64,000 nt of DNA from Candidatus Fermentibacteraceae bacterium (GTDB taxonomy: Bacteria > Fermentibacterota > Fermentibacteria > Fermentibacterales > JCC-6), in assembly GCA_016744855.1 (NCBI GenBank), contig JADGDO010000007.1:62001-126000 (forward strand), given 5' to 3'. Within the stretch, counting starts at the first letter, position 1; each line of letters begins with the position of its first letter. This document shows positions 16,504-25,022 of the stretch, piece after piece. The translations under genes were made by a program, and so were the position numbers. The notes below the pieces were generated by a model, which ran no database searches, was not told the DNA's origin, and saw only the letters and a list, made by a program, of their open reading frames with translations.

Positions 16504-18061
16504 TATCATCTCCTCCCAGTAATTTCTCAGGTGTAGATTTCATCTCTCTCAGTCGCGCAAGATCTGGGTTAAGAAGATCTCTGATATCAGAAAGACCCAG
16601 AGCAAGAAGAGCCATTCTATCCAACCCCAGCCCCCATGCTACAACCGGTACATCAATTCCCATCGGTTGACAAACTTCACGTCGGAAAAGACCTGCACCA
16701 CCCATTTCAAACCATCCCAAGGTGGGGTGTTTTACGTGAAGTTCCACAGATGGCTCAGTAAAAGGGAAATAGGCAGGAACAAACTTGAATTCTGTTGCTC
16801 CGGCAACTTCTGTAGCAAAAAGCTTGAGCAGGCCGAGAAGATGCTTCATATTGATATCTTCACCAAGAACAATGCCCTCGATCTGAAAGAAATCAGGTAA
16901 GTGGGTTGCATCAACCTGGTCATACCTGAAGCACTTGGCTATTCCGAAATACTTGCCGGGTATGTCTGGATTTGACGCTAGTGTTCGTGCGGAAAGAGCA
17001 GTTCCCTGAGAACGCATGATAGCCTTAAGAGACCTTTCCCATTCGAAGGAGTATTCCCAGCCCCTGCCTCTTGTAATACCACCGTCCTCGTGAACAGCCT
17101 TTACGTTATCTCCCAGTACTCTTGGAGGAGGTGCCACTTCCACACCATCCTCGAGATAATAGGCATCATGAATGTCTCTCGCGGGATGAAACTGGGGCAT
17201 GAAAAGAGCATCATTATTCCAGAATTCACTTTCTGCAAGAGAACCCTTCATCTCCTGAAAACCCATCGCTTGCAGTTTATCTCTTACAGAATCAAGAAAC
17301 ATTCCGTAGGGATGCAGTCTTCCAATATGGATCCTTGACGGGGGGATATCAACCTGGTACCTCCGGAAAGATCCATCCTTCCATTCACCCGATGCCAATA
17401 TCTCTCGGGTAAGAATACCTATTGTGTTAACTCCCCGAGAACCCTCTAAAGCTGTCTTACCCAGTGGTGTTATACCAATAACGCTGCTTGTGGATTCGTT
17501 GATAACGAATTCGGCTCTGGATTTTCCCCTTTTGGGTGCTCTTGCTGATACCTCTGCTGCAACCTGTTCATCCAGGTCAGACAGATTAAGAGTCTTCCCG
17601 TTTTGAATAACCGAGTAAACTTCATTCCAGATAAGTGAAAATACTCCACCTGAAGAATCATTTACGGTCAGACCCTCTTTGCCCTTTTTCAGAATACGGG
17701 CTTTAACGAGAGCTCCCATGGAGCTACCCCACTGACCTCTATCAAACAATTCATTTTTTTGTATTTCAGGCAAAGAAACAGTTCCGCTTTTCACTGCTTC
17801 AAGGAGTGCAAGTTCCGGTGTAGTTCCTTTGTCGGTATAAACAGCACCAACAGGTCCAAGCTCGACAGTTACAGTTTTTGTGCTTGAAACGACATATGCC
17901 ATTTCTCTGGAGAGAAGCCACTGGAAGGCTCTTCTGTACGATCCCTCATCCATTCCGGTACCCGCCATAACAGCCATATCACTGCCGGTGTCATTTTCAG
18001 ATAACCAGTTCAGCAGCGTTTTCTCCAGGGGGTGCAGGTCTTTTGATACAGTTTCTGACAA
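16496..18061 (-). CDS. pheS: Phenylalanyl-tRNA synthetase alpha subunit, archaeal/eukaryotic type
   Basis: Catalytic subunit of PheRS, charging tRNA-Phe. At 521 residues it is far longer than the bacterial alpha chain (about 330-350). The first 200 residues form winged-helix-like domains (LHPLEKTLLNWLSEND ... GTTPELALLEAVKSG) as in archaea and eukaryotes. The class II core follows: QFHPARDIHDAYYL, motif 2 FRYDQVDATHLPDFFQIEG, and motif 3 WGLGLDRMALLALGLSDIR. It starts at TTG (18061) with GAGGG seven bases upstream, 13 bp after the caspase-like gene. The archaeal-type pair is known from spirochaetes and some other bacteria, so old lateral transfer is likely. Confidence 0.95.
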   Translation of the reverse strand: MSETVSKDLHPLEKTLLNWLSENDTGSDMAVMAGTGMDEGSYRRAFQWLLSREMAYVVSSTKTVTVELGPVGAVYTDKGTTPELALLEAVKSGTVSLPEIQKNELFDRGQWGSSMGALVKARILKKGKEGLTVNDSSGGVFSLIWNEVYSVIQNGKTLNLSDLDEQVAAEVSARAPKRGKSRAEFVINESTSSVIGITPLGKTALEGSRGVNTIGILTREILASGEWKDGSFRRYQVDIPPSRIHIGRLHPYGMFLDSVRDKLQAMGFQEMKGSLAESEFWNNDALFMPQFHPARDIHDAYYLEDGVEVAPPPRVLGDNVKAVHEDGGITRGRGWEYSFEWERSLKAIMRSQGTALSARTLASNPDIPGKYFGIAKCFRYDQVDATHLPDFFQIEGIVLGEDINMKHLLGLLKLFATEVAGATEFKFVPAYFPFTEPSVELHVKHPTLGWFEMGGAGLFRREVCQPMGIDVPVVAWGLGLDRMALLALGLSDIRDLLNPDLARLREMKSTPEKLLGGDDNA

Positions 18062-18074
18062 TTTATACCCTCAA

Positions 18075-20408
18075 CTATTCCCAGACGGGTTCGTCCGAAT
18101 TTATGAAAAGTCCCTGCTCCGGTCTTGGAATACGATACTCACCCTTGAGAACCGTTCCACAATCGGGACATTCAGCCATTCCTTCATTAACTACCGAGTC
18201 GCAGACAGGGCAGATTCTAGCCATCATTCCGTCTACATAACTAACAAGCTCTCCTGCTGTGATAACTCCGTTTCCATTACTATCTGCAGCCCCTCTGGAG
18301 CCCTCAAGAAGTATCGGAGTCAGAACTCTCTCACTAACTGATTTATCTTCTCTTGCTGCGGTAAGAATAAGAATGTTATCACTTTCCGCAAAGTCGTTTA
18401 CGAATCCTCCGGAATTACATGCATCTGTAAACAGGTAAACTGTTCCGGGGAAATCATCAAGCAACTGGTACATTTCATCGTCGGAGATGTCCTCGTTGTA
18501 AAAGCACAGAACTTCATTTACACCATCGGCCTCTTCGCTTCCGCCGGATCCTGGAGGTTCCTGTGACCCGTGCCCGCTGTAGAAAACAATAAGTCGATCT
18601 TCTGAACCTGCTCTGTGGGAAAGATCCGACACAGCCGTCCGGAAAGCCTCTGCCCTAGCTTCAGCATCCACAAGAAGAACAATATGATCGGAGTCGACGT
18701 TCTGTTCATCTCTGAGAAAACGGTATACGTCTATAGCATCCATGCTGGCTCTGGATAAAATATCACCACGAGATTCATATCCACTAATCCCAGCCACAAC
18801 AGCCCAAGTTTCTGCAGATGTATCGCCTTCCGGTAATCTCTCAGAAGGAATTCTCTCCGCTTCAACAGTATAAGTTCCCTGACCATCCCTTGAATAAGCG
18901 TACACAGTAACACCATAAAGAGCATCTTCTCTGCAATACATTGTGACTGATTCGTCTGCAGCATTGTCTGCATTGCTGACGCCGCCTTCTGCCTGAAGAA
19001 CATAATCAGGCCCTGTTACCAGCATATCAAGATCATAATCCCGCTGGTCTCCTCGCAGCTCAATAACCAAAGTGCTTCCAGCTTCACCGTGAACAGTGTA
19101 GAACTTTTGAGCGGCTGTCGTATCATCAATTCTACCGTGGACAAGACCAACAACTGGTTCGGCTACAGTGGGTTCAACAGAAACTTCGCACGATCCGCCT
19201 CTGGCAGAATTCAGGAAACCTGGAGAAATCCAGAGAGTATCTCCTCTCTCTACCCAGAAACAGAAACTCTCATCTCCTCTCTCTGTCGTAACGAAAGAGG
19301 CAGGTTCCCCGTAACCATTGAACAATCTGATATCACCATCCCGGAGTTTATCAAAAATACCAGATATGGTGTAAAAACCTGAACTTGGTGCGATGAATCG
19401 TAGAAGAGATGATTGACCGAATCCTGTTTCGATCTCAACAGGACGTGATTGTCTGAGATCGCTTTCAGGATGAGAAAGATTTAATCGATAAGGAAATTCT
19501 TCCAGGTCTACCCCAACATCGTAGGGTCGTATCTCCACAACACACGGCGAGCTGCCGGCTGGAACCAGTAGTCCCTCGCTAAAAAGATAGGTGTTTGATG
19601 AATACAACACATCGCCATCAGCATCGCGTACAGCTAAATCAAGATCACCCTCGTTTTCAAAAGTTAGCTCAAGCAGAGCCTCCGACTGCATTTCAGGTAA
19701 CTTAAATCTCTGTATGGTACCGTTTATGGCATCTCCTGTTATGGATTCAGTGAGTGCATCCATTTCTCCCGCACGCATGATCTCGAGCGAGTAATCGCCA
19801 CTGCCACCCTTGTTGTACCTGGAAACGACTATCTGGAGTGTCTCACCCTCGAGCAGACCTACAGATAACTTCTCAGATGAGTTTGTACTGTAGCTGCCGG
19901 CCCACAGACTATTGCCTGCTCCATAAAGCTCAAGGTCAAGATCTGAAATGTCATCCACACCCCTGATAAGGAATTTCCAATCACCCTCTTCATCTGCTGT
20001 AAAAGTCCAGATTTCTGCCATTTCAGCCGATGAGAGAGAAGATTCCGCACCACTTCTGGTAAGAGGTCCAGCATCAACGTACTCTACCGTGAAATCTATT
20101 GGTTCATCGCTCTCAGCCTTGATCCAGAACCAGTAGTCACTGTACGCAGAAAGAACCAGAGAACTACCGTCTTCTGAAAATACAAGTGGTTCTCCTTCAT
20201 TATCATACGCGGTTATTGGTACAGCTGTAGAAGGTGCAACCTTAATGACGGCGTAGTCACTTTCTAGAATTCGAACCCACTGACAACCATCAAATTCAGC
20301 ACTTTCCACTGTTTCACCGGGATTAACTCCGGGAACTTCAACCGCATCAGGAAGTGTTATTGCAAACAAGGCAGAGATGTAAAGAATAGAGAAAATCAAT
20401 TTAGCCAC
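18075..20408 (-). CDS. Secreted caspase-like (C14) peptidase with PPC-type beta domains, EF-hand loop and zinc ribbon
   Basis: A 777-residue exported protein starting at GTG. Residues 1-18 are a signal peptide. About 20-530 is a chain of beta-rich modules resembling prepeptidase C-terminal (PPC) domains (for example DLDLAVRDADGDVLYSS and DYDLDMLVTGPDY). A caspase fold follows: AVVAGISGYES, catalytic His613 in VFYSGHGSQ and Cys664 in LFTDACNSGG, the metacaspase-type dyad. After it come a canonical EF-hand loop DSNGNGVITAGE (709-720) and a four-Cys zinc ribbon, CPVC ... CPDCG (Cys733, 736, 747, 750). By analogy with clostripain-like and metacaspase enzymes it should cut after Arg or Lys and may need calcium. 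Its target is unknown, and a zinc ribbon on an exported protease is unusual. Confidence 0.85.
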   Translation of the reverse strand: MAKLIFSILYISALFAITLPDAVEVPGVNPGETVESAEFDGCQWVRILESDYAVIKVAPSTAVPITAYDNEGEPLVFSEDGSSLVLSAYSDYWFWIKAESDEPIDFTVEYVDAGPLTRSGAESSLSSAEMAEIWTFTADEEGDWKFLIRGVDDISDLDLELYGAGNSLWAGSYSTNSSEKLSVGLLEGETLQIVVSRYNKGGSGDYSLEIMRAGEMDALTESITGDAINGTIQRFKLPEMQSEALLELTFENEGDLDLAVRDADGDVLYSSNTYLFSEGLLVPAGSSPCVVEIRPYDVGVDLEEFPYRLNLSHPESDLRQSRPVEIETGFGQSSLLRFIAPSSGFYTISGIFDKLRDGDIRLFNGYGEPASFVTTERGDESFCFWVERGDTLWISPGFLNSARGGSCEVSVEPTVAEPVVGLVHGRIDDTTAAQKFYTVHGEAGSTLVIELRGDQRDYDLDMLVTGPDYVLQAEGGVSNADNAADESVTMYCREDALYGVTVYAYSRDGQGTYTVEAERIPSERLPEGDTSAETWAVVAGISGYESRGDILSRASMDAIDVYRFLRDEQNVDSDHIVLLVDAEARAEAFRTAVSDLSHRAGSEDRLIVFYSGHGSQEPPGSGGSEEADGVNEVLCFYNEDISDDEMYQLLDDFPGTVYLFTDACNSGGFVNDFAESDNILILTAAREDKSVSERVLTPILLEGSRGAADSNGNGVITAGELVSYVDGMMARICPVCDSVVNEGMAECPDCGTVLKGEYRIPRPEQGLFINSDEPVWE

Positions 20409-20485
20409 CTTTCAATTCCTGGAAAACTGCAAATTCCAAGGCGATAAGATAACAGAATATTGAGTAATCGGGCTAGAAGAGTAAC

Positions 20486-21190
20486 CTAGAATTGTTCAGC
20501 AAAAAGAGAAAATGAAGGGAAGACAAGATCAATATCACGATTTCTATCGCAAGTCTCTACTGCAAGATCCCACAGGCAGAGTACAGCATAACCGAAAAGC
20601 CGTTTGCCGAAAGAGACAACAATTGGTACAGATGAATCTCTTACTGAAAGATGTAGACACTCTGTTGCTTCTCCAGGGCGCCATGCATCCGGGAGTCGAC
20701 CGCCAGTGGGCCACACAGAAAACACAAGCTTCATCTCGGGAGAAGAAAGATCTGGTCTTTCAAGCATCTCGATGAACCTGCTCATATCACCCCCAAGATA
20801 ATGAATCGCTGCTCTGATCTCTGAGGTTGTCCGGACAGGATTGCAGGAAGGATCAGGGAGTGTGGTTACAAAATCAATACCATCTTCTCTTCTGTAACCC
20901 AGTTCAAGAAGTGACGACGCCTCCTCTGCACATGCTGAAAGCAGGGAAGATGCGCCTGCAGGAGGTAGAATTGTACTGGAAACAGACTCATCAGTCCAAA
21001 GATTTACCTGCCGGAATATACCTTTAACCCTCTCTCCTGATGGGGTTCTGGAAATGTCAGTTACTGTCTGGCGAAGTCTGGGAAGTTGAGGAACTCTTAC
21101 ACCGGATCTGCCAAGGGCGGAACGGGCATTTGCACGAATAAAAAGAGCATTGAGATCTTCCAGTTTCTGTAATTCTGCGGGAAATTTCAC
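20486..21190 (-). CDS. Hypothetical protein, coupled to the Xer recombinase gene
   Basis: A 234-residue protein I do not recognise. It has no signal peptide or membrane span and so is likely cytoplasmic. The N-terminal 60 residues are basic and helical (LQKLEDLNALFIRANARSALGRSG, shortened here to the first part LQKLEDLNALFIRANARS). The rest is mixed alpha/beta with a YLGGDMSRFIEMLERPDL segment. GTG at 21190 overlaps the recombinase stop as GTGA and has AGGA five bases upstream, so I prefer it to the TTG just before. Coupling to the recombinase is the only clue to function. The 77-bp space after it (20409-20485) holds nothing I can identify except the ribosome site of the caspase gene. Confidence 0.75.
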   Translation of the reverse strand: MKFPAELQKLEDLNALFIRANARSALGRSGVRVPQLPRLRQTVTDISRTPSGERVKGIFRQVNLWTDESVSSTILPPAGASSLLSACAEEASSLLELGYRREDGIDFVTTLPDPSCNPVRTTSEIRAAIHYLGGDMSRFIEMLERPDLSSPEMKLVFSVWPTGGRLPDAWRPGEATECLHLSVRDSSVPIVVSFGKRLFGYAVLCLWDLAVETCDRNRDIDLVFPSFSLFAEQF

Positions 21191-22077
21191 CAAATTCCTG
21201 TCCCCCTTGGATGGTATTTGTTAACGGCATCAGAAAGTCGCTTCCTGCTAACGGAAGTATATATCTCCGTCGTCCGAATGTCAGAGTGCCCGAGAAGTTC
21301 TTGGACGACCCTGAGGTCTGCCCCTCCCTCAAGTAGATGGGTAGCAAAAGAATGTCTCAGAGAATGGGGATGTATGTCAGTTGTGATCATCGCTTTAAGT
21401 GCTGAGTTGCGAACAATATTCCAGACCGTCATTCTTGAAAGTGGATTACCGTTTCTAGTTAGAAAAATGAATTTACCGCTATGGCTACCGGCAACGATAT
21501 GGCGCCAGCTATCCAGGTAACAGGCTAACCACTTCACAGAAAGCTGACTCATCGGTACCATTCTTTCCTTAGCCCCTTTACCAAGAGGCCGAACCCACCC
21601 GTCATCCAGACTTATTCTGTCAACAGTTAATGAAACAAGTTCTCCCTCCCTCAGGCCTGAACCGTAGGCAAGTTCCATCAGAGCTCTATTTCTCGCTGAA
21701 ATAAAGTCTTCACCTTTCCATACCTCTATTAATCTGGTTACCTCTTCAAACAATATGGAATGCGGAACTCTAAAGGTTTTCAAAGGAGGTCTGATTTTTG
21801 CAGCGGGGCTGGATTCCAGCACCTCTCTCTGAACGAGGTATGAGTAAAAGGCTCTCAGAGAAGAAAGCTTTCTTGAAATGGTCGATGGAGCAAGTCCTTC
21901 TTTTAACAGATGCTGAAGCCATTGCCCGATCTTTGCAGAATCTGCGAAAACCAGGTCTTCAATAAATCTTCCAGCTTCAATCAGATCACGACTGTACGCT
22001 GCAACTGTGTTGGCAGAAAGATTTCTTACCAGAACAGCCCATGTGAGGTATCTGTCAACGTGTTCGTCCGTGTCCAT
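21187..22077 (-). CDS. Tyrosine recombinase of the XerC/XerD family
   Basis: Site-specific recombinase of 296 residues, the length of XerC/D proteins that resolve chromosome dimers at dif. The N-terminal SAM-like domain (LSANTVAAYSRDL) precedes a catalytic domain. The catalytic set is visible: Arg in AYGSGLREGELVSLT, Lys in PLGKGAKERMVP, HSLRHSFATHLLEGGADL (His and Arg), HSDIRTTEIYTSV (His and the Tyr nucleophile). Nothing nearby looks like an integrated element, and there is no tRNA, so a housekeeping role is more likely than an integrase. Whether it is C or D cannot be settled without its partner gene. It overlaps the upstream gene by 23 bp. Confidence 0.92.
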   Translation of the reverse strand: MDTDEHVDRYLTWAVLVRNLSANTVAAYSRDLIEAGRFIEDLVFADSAKIGQWLQHLLKEGLAPSTISRKLSSLRAFYSYLVQREVLESSPAAKIRPPLKTFRVPHSILFEEVTRLIEVWKGEDFISARNRALMELAYGSGLREGELVSLTVDRISLDDGWVRPLGKGAKERMVPMSQLSVKWLACYLDSWRHIVAGSHSGKFIFLTRNGNPLSRMTVWNIVRNSALKAMITTDIHPHSLRHSFATHLLEGGADLRVVQELLGHSDIRTTEIYTSVSRKRLSDAVNKYHPRGTGIW

Positions 22078-23191
22078 TTAACCATCCGAAAAATGATTTT
22101 CCCGCTGCATTTTCAGCATTCAGGGAAGAGCCAGGCACTAGTGAAACCGGAATTCCATGGCTGGTAAGTTCTTTTATTGTAACTAGGGCATCTATCCGTT
22201 CACTGAATCCAGTAAGAGCAACCGGTGCTCTACTGATGACTTTCTGCGCTGCTGCAGGAGAAATATCCAACAGGCTGCACAACACTTTTTGCACTCGTTC
22301 CTCTTCCTCTGGAGAAACAGGAAACAGATAAATAAGAATAGTTCCGGAAGAGTCCTTGATGCAGGGAGTAACACACAGTTCCTGTAAAAAAGGAATCACC
22401 GGGGGAATTGATACAGGAGGAAGAGTAAACCGGATTATCGAGGGGTGCCTGTATACAACCTCAGCAGGTGACTGGTATTCTGCGGGAAGGGGGGGAATAC
22501 GTTTTCCCCGGCAAGAGACAGGTGGTGTATGGTGAAAAATATGCGGTTCTGTAAAAACAAAATCTGAAGAGTTGAAAACTGGAGGTACACCTGCGGAGCA
22601 TGTCTCTTCTTCGGCAATTTCAGGATCTTTCTTAAGGAACAAATGGGTATCATTGTGATCTTCAGATGGTTCGAGCAAAGGTTTAACTTCTCGTGTCGGA
22701 GAAGAAATGGAAGCAGTCGAATGAGTCTTTCTGCTTGATACTCCGACCAGGTCATTGGGGGAACGTATCTCTACAATTCCTCCCGCTTTTTCAAGAATCT
22801 TCTTTATTGATTCTGCCGTTGCACGATCAGCATCTGATTTTAATGCTATGGGAATACAGGTTAGAAAGCGAATTACTTCCTCCGTTGGAAGAGAACTCAA
22901 CTTCTGAAGTGCGACTCTGAGTCTGCCTCGGCTTCCCGGGCGATAACCCATAAGCACAGGAATAGAGACAATTTCGTCTCTCTGCATAATAATCTCTACA
23001 GAACCATCACGTGGAAGCTCTGAAGTAAGAGAATCAGCACTTTCGCGCGTTAGAGCGGACTGAAGTACCATTCCTTGTGAAGAATTAAGTCGAGCTCGAA
23101 CAGCATCAATTGTTTCACCGGTCCTAGCACAGAGAACGGCCAGAATTCTGCCTGAAGGATTATTGCCCCTTAAGACTATTTTCCAGAACAT
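22055..23191 (-). CDS. Protein with three ribosomal L7/L12 C-terminal-domain-like repeats
   Basis: A 378-residue protein with no signal peptide. Three segments share the length and pattern of the L7/L12 C-terminal domain: residues 1-66 (KIVLRGNNPSGRILAVLCAR ... LTRESADSLTSELPRDG), about 88-142 (LPTEEVIRFLTCIPIALKS ... ATAESIKKILEKAGGIVEI), and about 300-362 (VQKVLCSLLDISPAAAQKV ... RIDALVTIKELTSHGIPVSL). In each, a helix, a P-x-x-(L/V) turn, a helix ending in (A/H)G and a strand line up with the E. coli domain. Residues 150-270 are a low-complexity Pro/Ser/Thr-rich linker. The L7/L12 domain recruits translation GTPases; what these copies bind is unknown. A GAGGA ribosome site precedes the ATG. 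Confidence 0.7.
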   Translation of the reverse strand: MFWKIVLRGNNPSGRILAVLCARTGETIDAVRARLNSSQGMVLQSALTRESADSLTSELPRDGSVEIIMQRDEIVSIPVLMGYRPGSRGRLRVALQKLSSLPTEEVIRFLTCIPIALKSDADRATAESIKKILEKAGGIVEIRSPNDLVGVSSRKTHSTASISSPTREVKPLLEPSEDHNDTHLFLKKDPEIAEEETCSAGVPPVFNSSDFVFTEPHIFHHTPPVSCRGKRIPPLPAEYQSPAEVVYRHPSIIRFTLPPVSIPPVIPFLQELCVTPCIKDSSGTILIYLFPVSPEEEERVQKVLCSLLDISPAAAQKVISRAPVALTGFSERIDALVTIKELTSHGIPVSLVPGSSLNAENAAGKSFFGWLNGHGRTR

Positions 23192-23201
23192 CTATGTTTC
23201 C

Positions 23202-24209
23202 TCAGTCGACCTGGCTTCTGCTGAGATACAGTTTGTCTCCCACTTCAATCAAGTCTGCGGTTCTTGAACTAACTATCATCGCGGCGCAACTTCTAGCCTC
23301 TGTTGTAAGAACAACAACTTCGGCAATGGGAATCTCCGCAGTAAAAAGAAGCTCATCAGTAAAATCTCTGACCTGTTCGCTTGGAGTGTAAGCAGTAAAC
23401 ACATCACCGGGGTTTATCCCTTGAGAGCTTCCTGCGCTGAGATAGACAACGTCGTAGGTATAAGCACAAGTCCTATCGGGATCTCTGAAGCCCAGTACCC
23501 AAAGCAGGCCTCTGTCGACACCGGGTTCATTCTGAACACGAATATCTCCAGCTGCATGGTACGGAACAAGCATATCTCCCTCAACAATTGAAAGGTAGCA
23601 ATGCTGAACCTTGGCGATTGATGTTGATGGAGTGGTACTTTCAATCTGACAGACACCGGCAACTCTGATAATGTTTCCTTTGTTACCTGTTTCCGGGTCT
23701 TCAACTTCCTCACATTCGCGTAGAATATGATAGACTCTTCCTGCTTCGACACCCTGATCAGCCCCGAAATCCAATTCAATAATATCACCGGGAAGAGCAG
23801 TTAGGTGCCTGTACATTCCATCTTCTTCGGCATTCGTAGAGAGGACATGACCCTCGTAATCAAGATTGGAATAACTAACAAATCCAGCGGATTCTCTTTG
23901 AATACGGGAAAGAATTGGCTCGCTGGATCTAATTAAAACAGCTCCAGCAGGAATCTCTGTAACGTATCTGCTTGAACTGGAAAGACCTTCAGGCGTTCCG
24001 GTAACGTTCGGGATCTGAAGAACCATTCCGGGTACAAGATACTCAGCACCTCGTAAATCAGGATTGGCCATAAGAATATCTTCCCACTTCTCCCATGTAC
24101 CGTAGTAATGGACAGAAATATCTGAGAGAGTATCACCGTAACCAACAACATACTCACTTGCGACTGATGCAGTTGCAAGTAATGCAAACAATAATGTAAC
24201 ATGCTTCAT
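23202..24209 (-). CDS. Exported LysM domain protein
   Basis: A 335-residue exported protein. A signal peptide (MKHVTLLFALLATASVASE) is followed directly by a LysM module (residues about 19-68: YVVGYGDTLSDISVHYYG ... NPDLRGAEYLVPGMVLQIP), which binds peptidoglycan glycan chains. The remaining 260 residues are beta-rich and repeat a pattern of the type 'PGDIIELDFG', 'EGDMLVPYH', 'PGDVFTAYT', 'VGDKLYLSR', suggesting several small barrel modules like those in other LysM envelope proteins of FCB bacteria. A GGAGGTGA ribosome site and a good promoter (24266-24295) precede it, so it probably starts the transcript that continues into the L7/L12-like and recombinase genes. Confidence 0.88.
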   Translation of the reverse strand: MKHVTLLFALLATASVASEYVVGYGDTLSDISVHYYGTWEKWEDILMANPDLRGAEYLVPGMVLQIPNVTGTPEGLSSSSRYVTEIPAGAVLIRSSEPILSRIQRESAGFVSYSNLDYEGHVLSTNAEEDGMYRHLTALPGDIIELDFGADQGVEAGRVYHILRECEEVEDPETGNKGNIIRVAGVCQIESTTPSTSIAKVQHCYLSIVEGDMLVPYHAAGDIRVQNEPGVDRGLLWVLGFRDPDRTCAYTYDVVYLSAGSSQGINPGDVFTAYTPSEQVRDFTDELLFTAEIPIAEVVVLTTEARSCAAMIVSSRTADLIEVGDKLYLSRSQVD

Positions 24210-24265
24210 CAGCTCACCTCCAGCTCTTTAGTAGTAGCGCATTCTCCAATATCATAACTTCATAA

Positions 24266-24295
24266 ATTCTAAACTAAGAACCATGGGTAAGTCAA
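24266..24295 (-). promoter_or_regulatory. Sigma-70-type promoter upstream of the LysM gene
   Basis: Minus strand: TTGACT (24290-24295), 18-bp spacer, TAGAAT (24266-24271). Both boxes match consensus at five of six bases. The start point would fall near 24259, giving a leader of about 50 nt with GGAGGTGA before the ATG at 24209. It lies in the 96-bp gap that follows the LecA-like gene, which makes it the most convincing promoter by position. Confidence 0.6.
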
Positions 24296-24305
24296 CCTGT
24301 TGATT

Positions 24306-25022
24306 TTATCTGCCTGCAGGATAAAAGACAACGGTACCGGCTTGACCGGCAATTACAGCTGCATTTACCACAACGGAATAAACACCTCTAGCCTCTAGGC
24401 TGCCTTCCAGTGGCACATTAACCGCTAGCATAAGGGCACCGCTATTGGGTGACTCCCCTATCCAGCTGCTTCCTGCTGCGACCGGTTGACCTGCATCTCC
24501 TACTTTGAAAACAAGCTGACCGGAGGTTGCTCCCGGGACCAGGGATACAGAAGAAGAGAATTTTTCTTGTCCATCTGGTGTCGAGGTTCCCGTTTCGGAG
24601 ACGACCGTGCCTGTTCCGTGAAGGGACAGTATTGCTCCTTGGTTGAGCTCAATACCAGTGTCTAACCATCCGAGAGCAGCATCAACTGAAAATGACTCCT
24701 GATTGAGATCAGGATTTCCCCAGACTATAAGATAGAGCGAATCCGAGGAAGCTGAAAATGTACCGATACTGAAAATTCCATCTGAAGCTACTACAGGCCC
24801 AGATTGAGTAGTTCCGTCTAGACGCCAGATGCGGCCAATATCCGGAACGTCTACCCGACCACTCTCAAAAACAGCTGTACCGGAGGCAATGGACTGAAGG
24901 GTGCCCGTTAGAACAGTTCCGTCAGCTGATACAAGAACATCAACAGGTTTGTTGATACAGGCCGTCAGAAGAAGAAAAAGAGTAACAGTTGTGAATGTTG
25001 TTTTTCTTGTCAATCTAATCAC
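24306..25022 (-). CDS. Lipoprotein with a LecA (PA-IL)-like carbohydrate-binding domain
   Basis: A 238-residue protein with a lipoprotein signal ending in LLLTAC. The C-terminal 130 residues follow the layout of the LecA/PA-IL galactophilic lectin fold: WLDTGIELNQGAILSLHGTG, then STPDGQ, GQLVFKVGDAGQPVAAGSSW and NSGALMLAVNVPLEG ... YSVVVN. These correspond to the 'W..TGI.l..G', 'p.gl', 'galv.kIG', 'G...' and 'G.i.l..ND' elements of that family. The calcium-ligand ND pair of LecA appears as NV here, so sugar or metal binding is not assured. The N-terminal 100 residues are unassigned beta structure. The start overlaps the end of lon by 8 bp. Confidence 0.65.
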   Translation of the reverse strand: MIRLTRKTTFTTVTLFLLLTACINKPVDVLVSADGTVLTGTLQSIASGTAVFESGRVDVPDIGRIWRLDGTTQSGPVVASDGIFSIGTFSASSDSLYLIVWGNPDLNQESFSVDAALGWLDTGIELNQGAILSLHGTGTVVSETGTSTPDGQEKFSSSVSLVPGATSGQLVFKVGDAGQPVAAGSSWIGESPNSGALMLAVNVPLEGSLEARGVYSVVVNAAVIAGQAGTVVFYPAGR

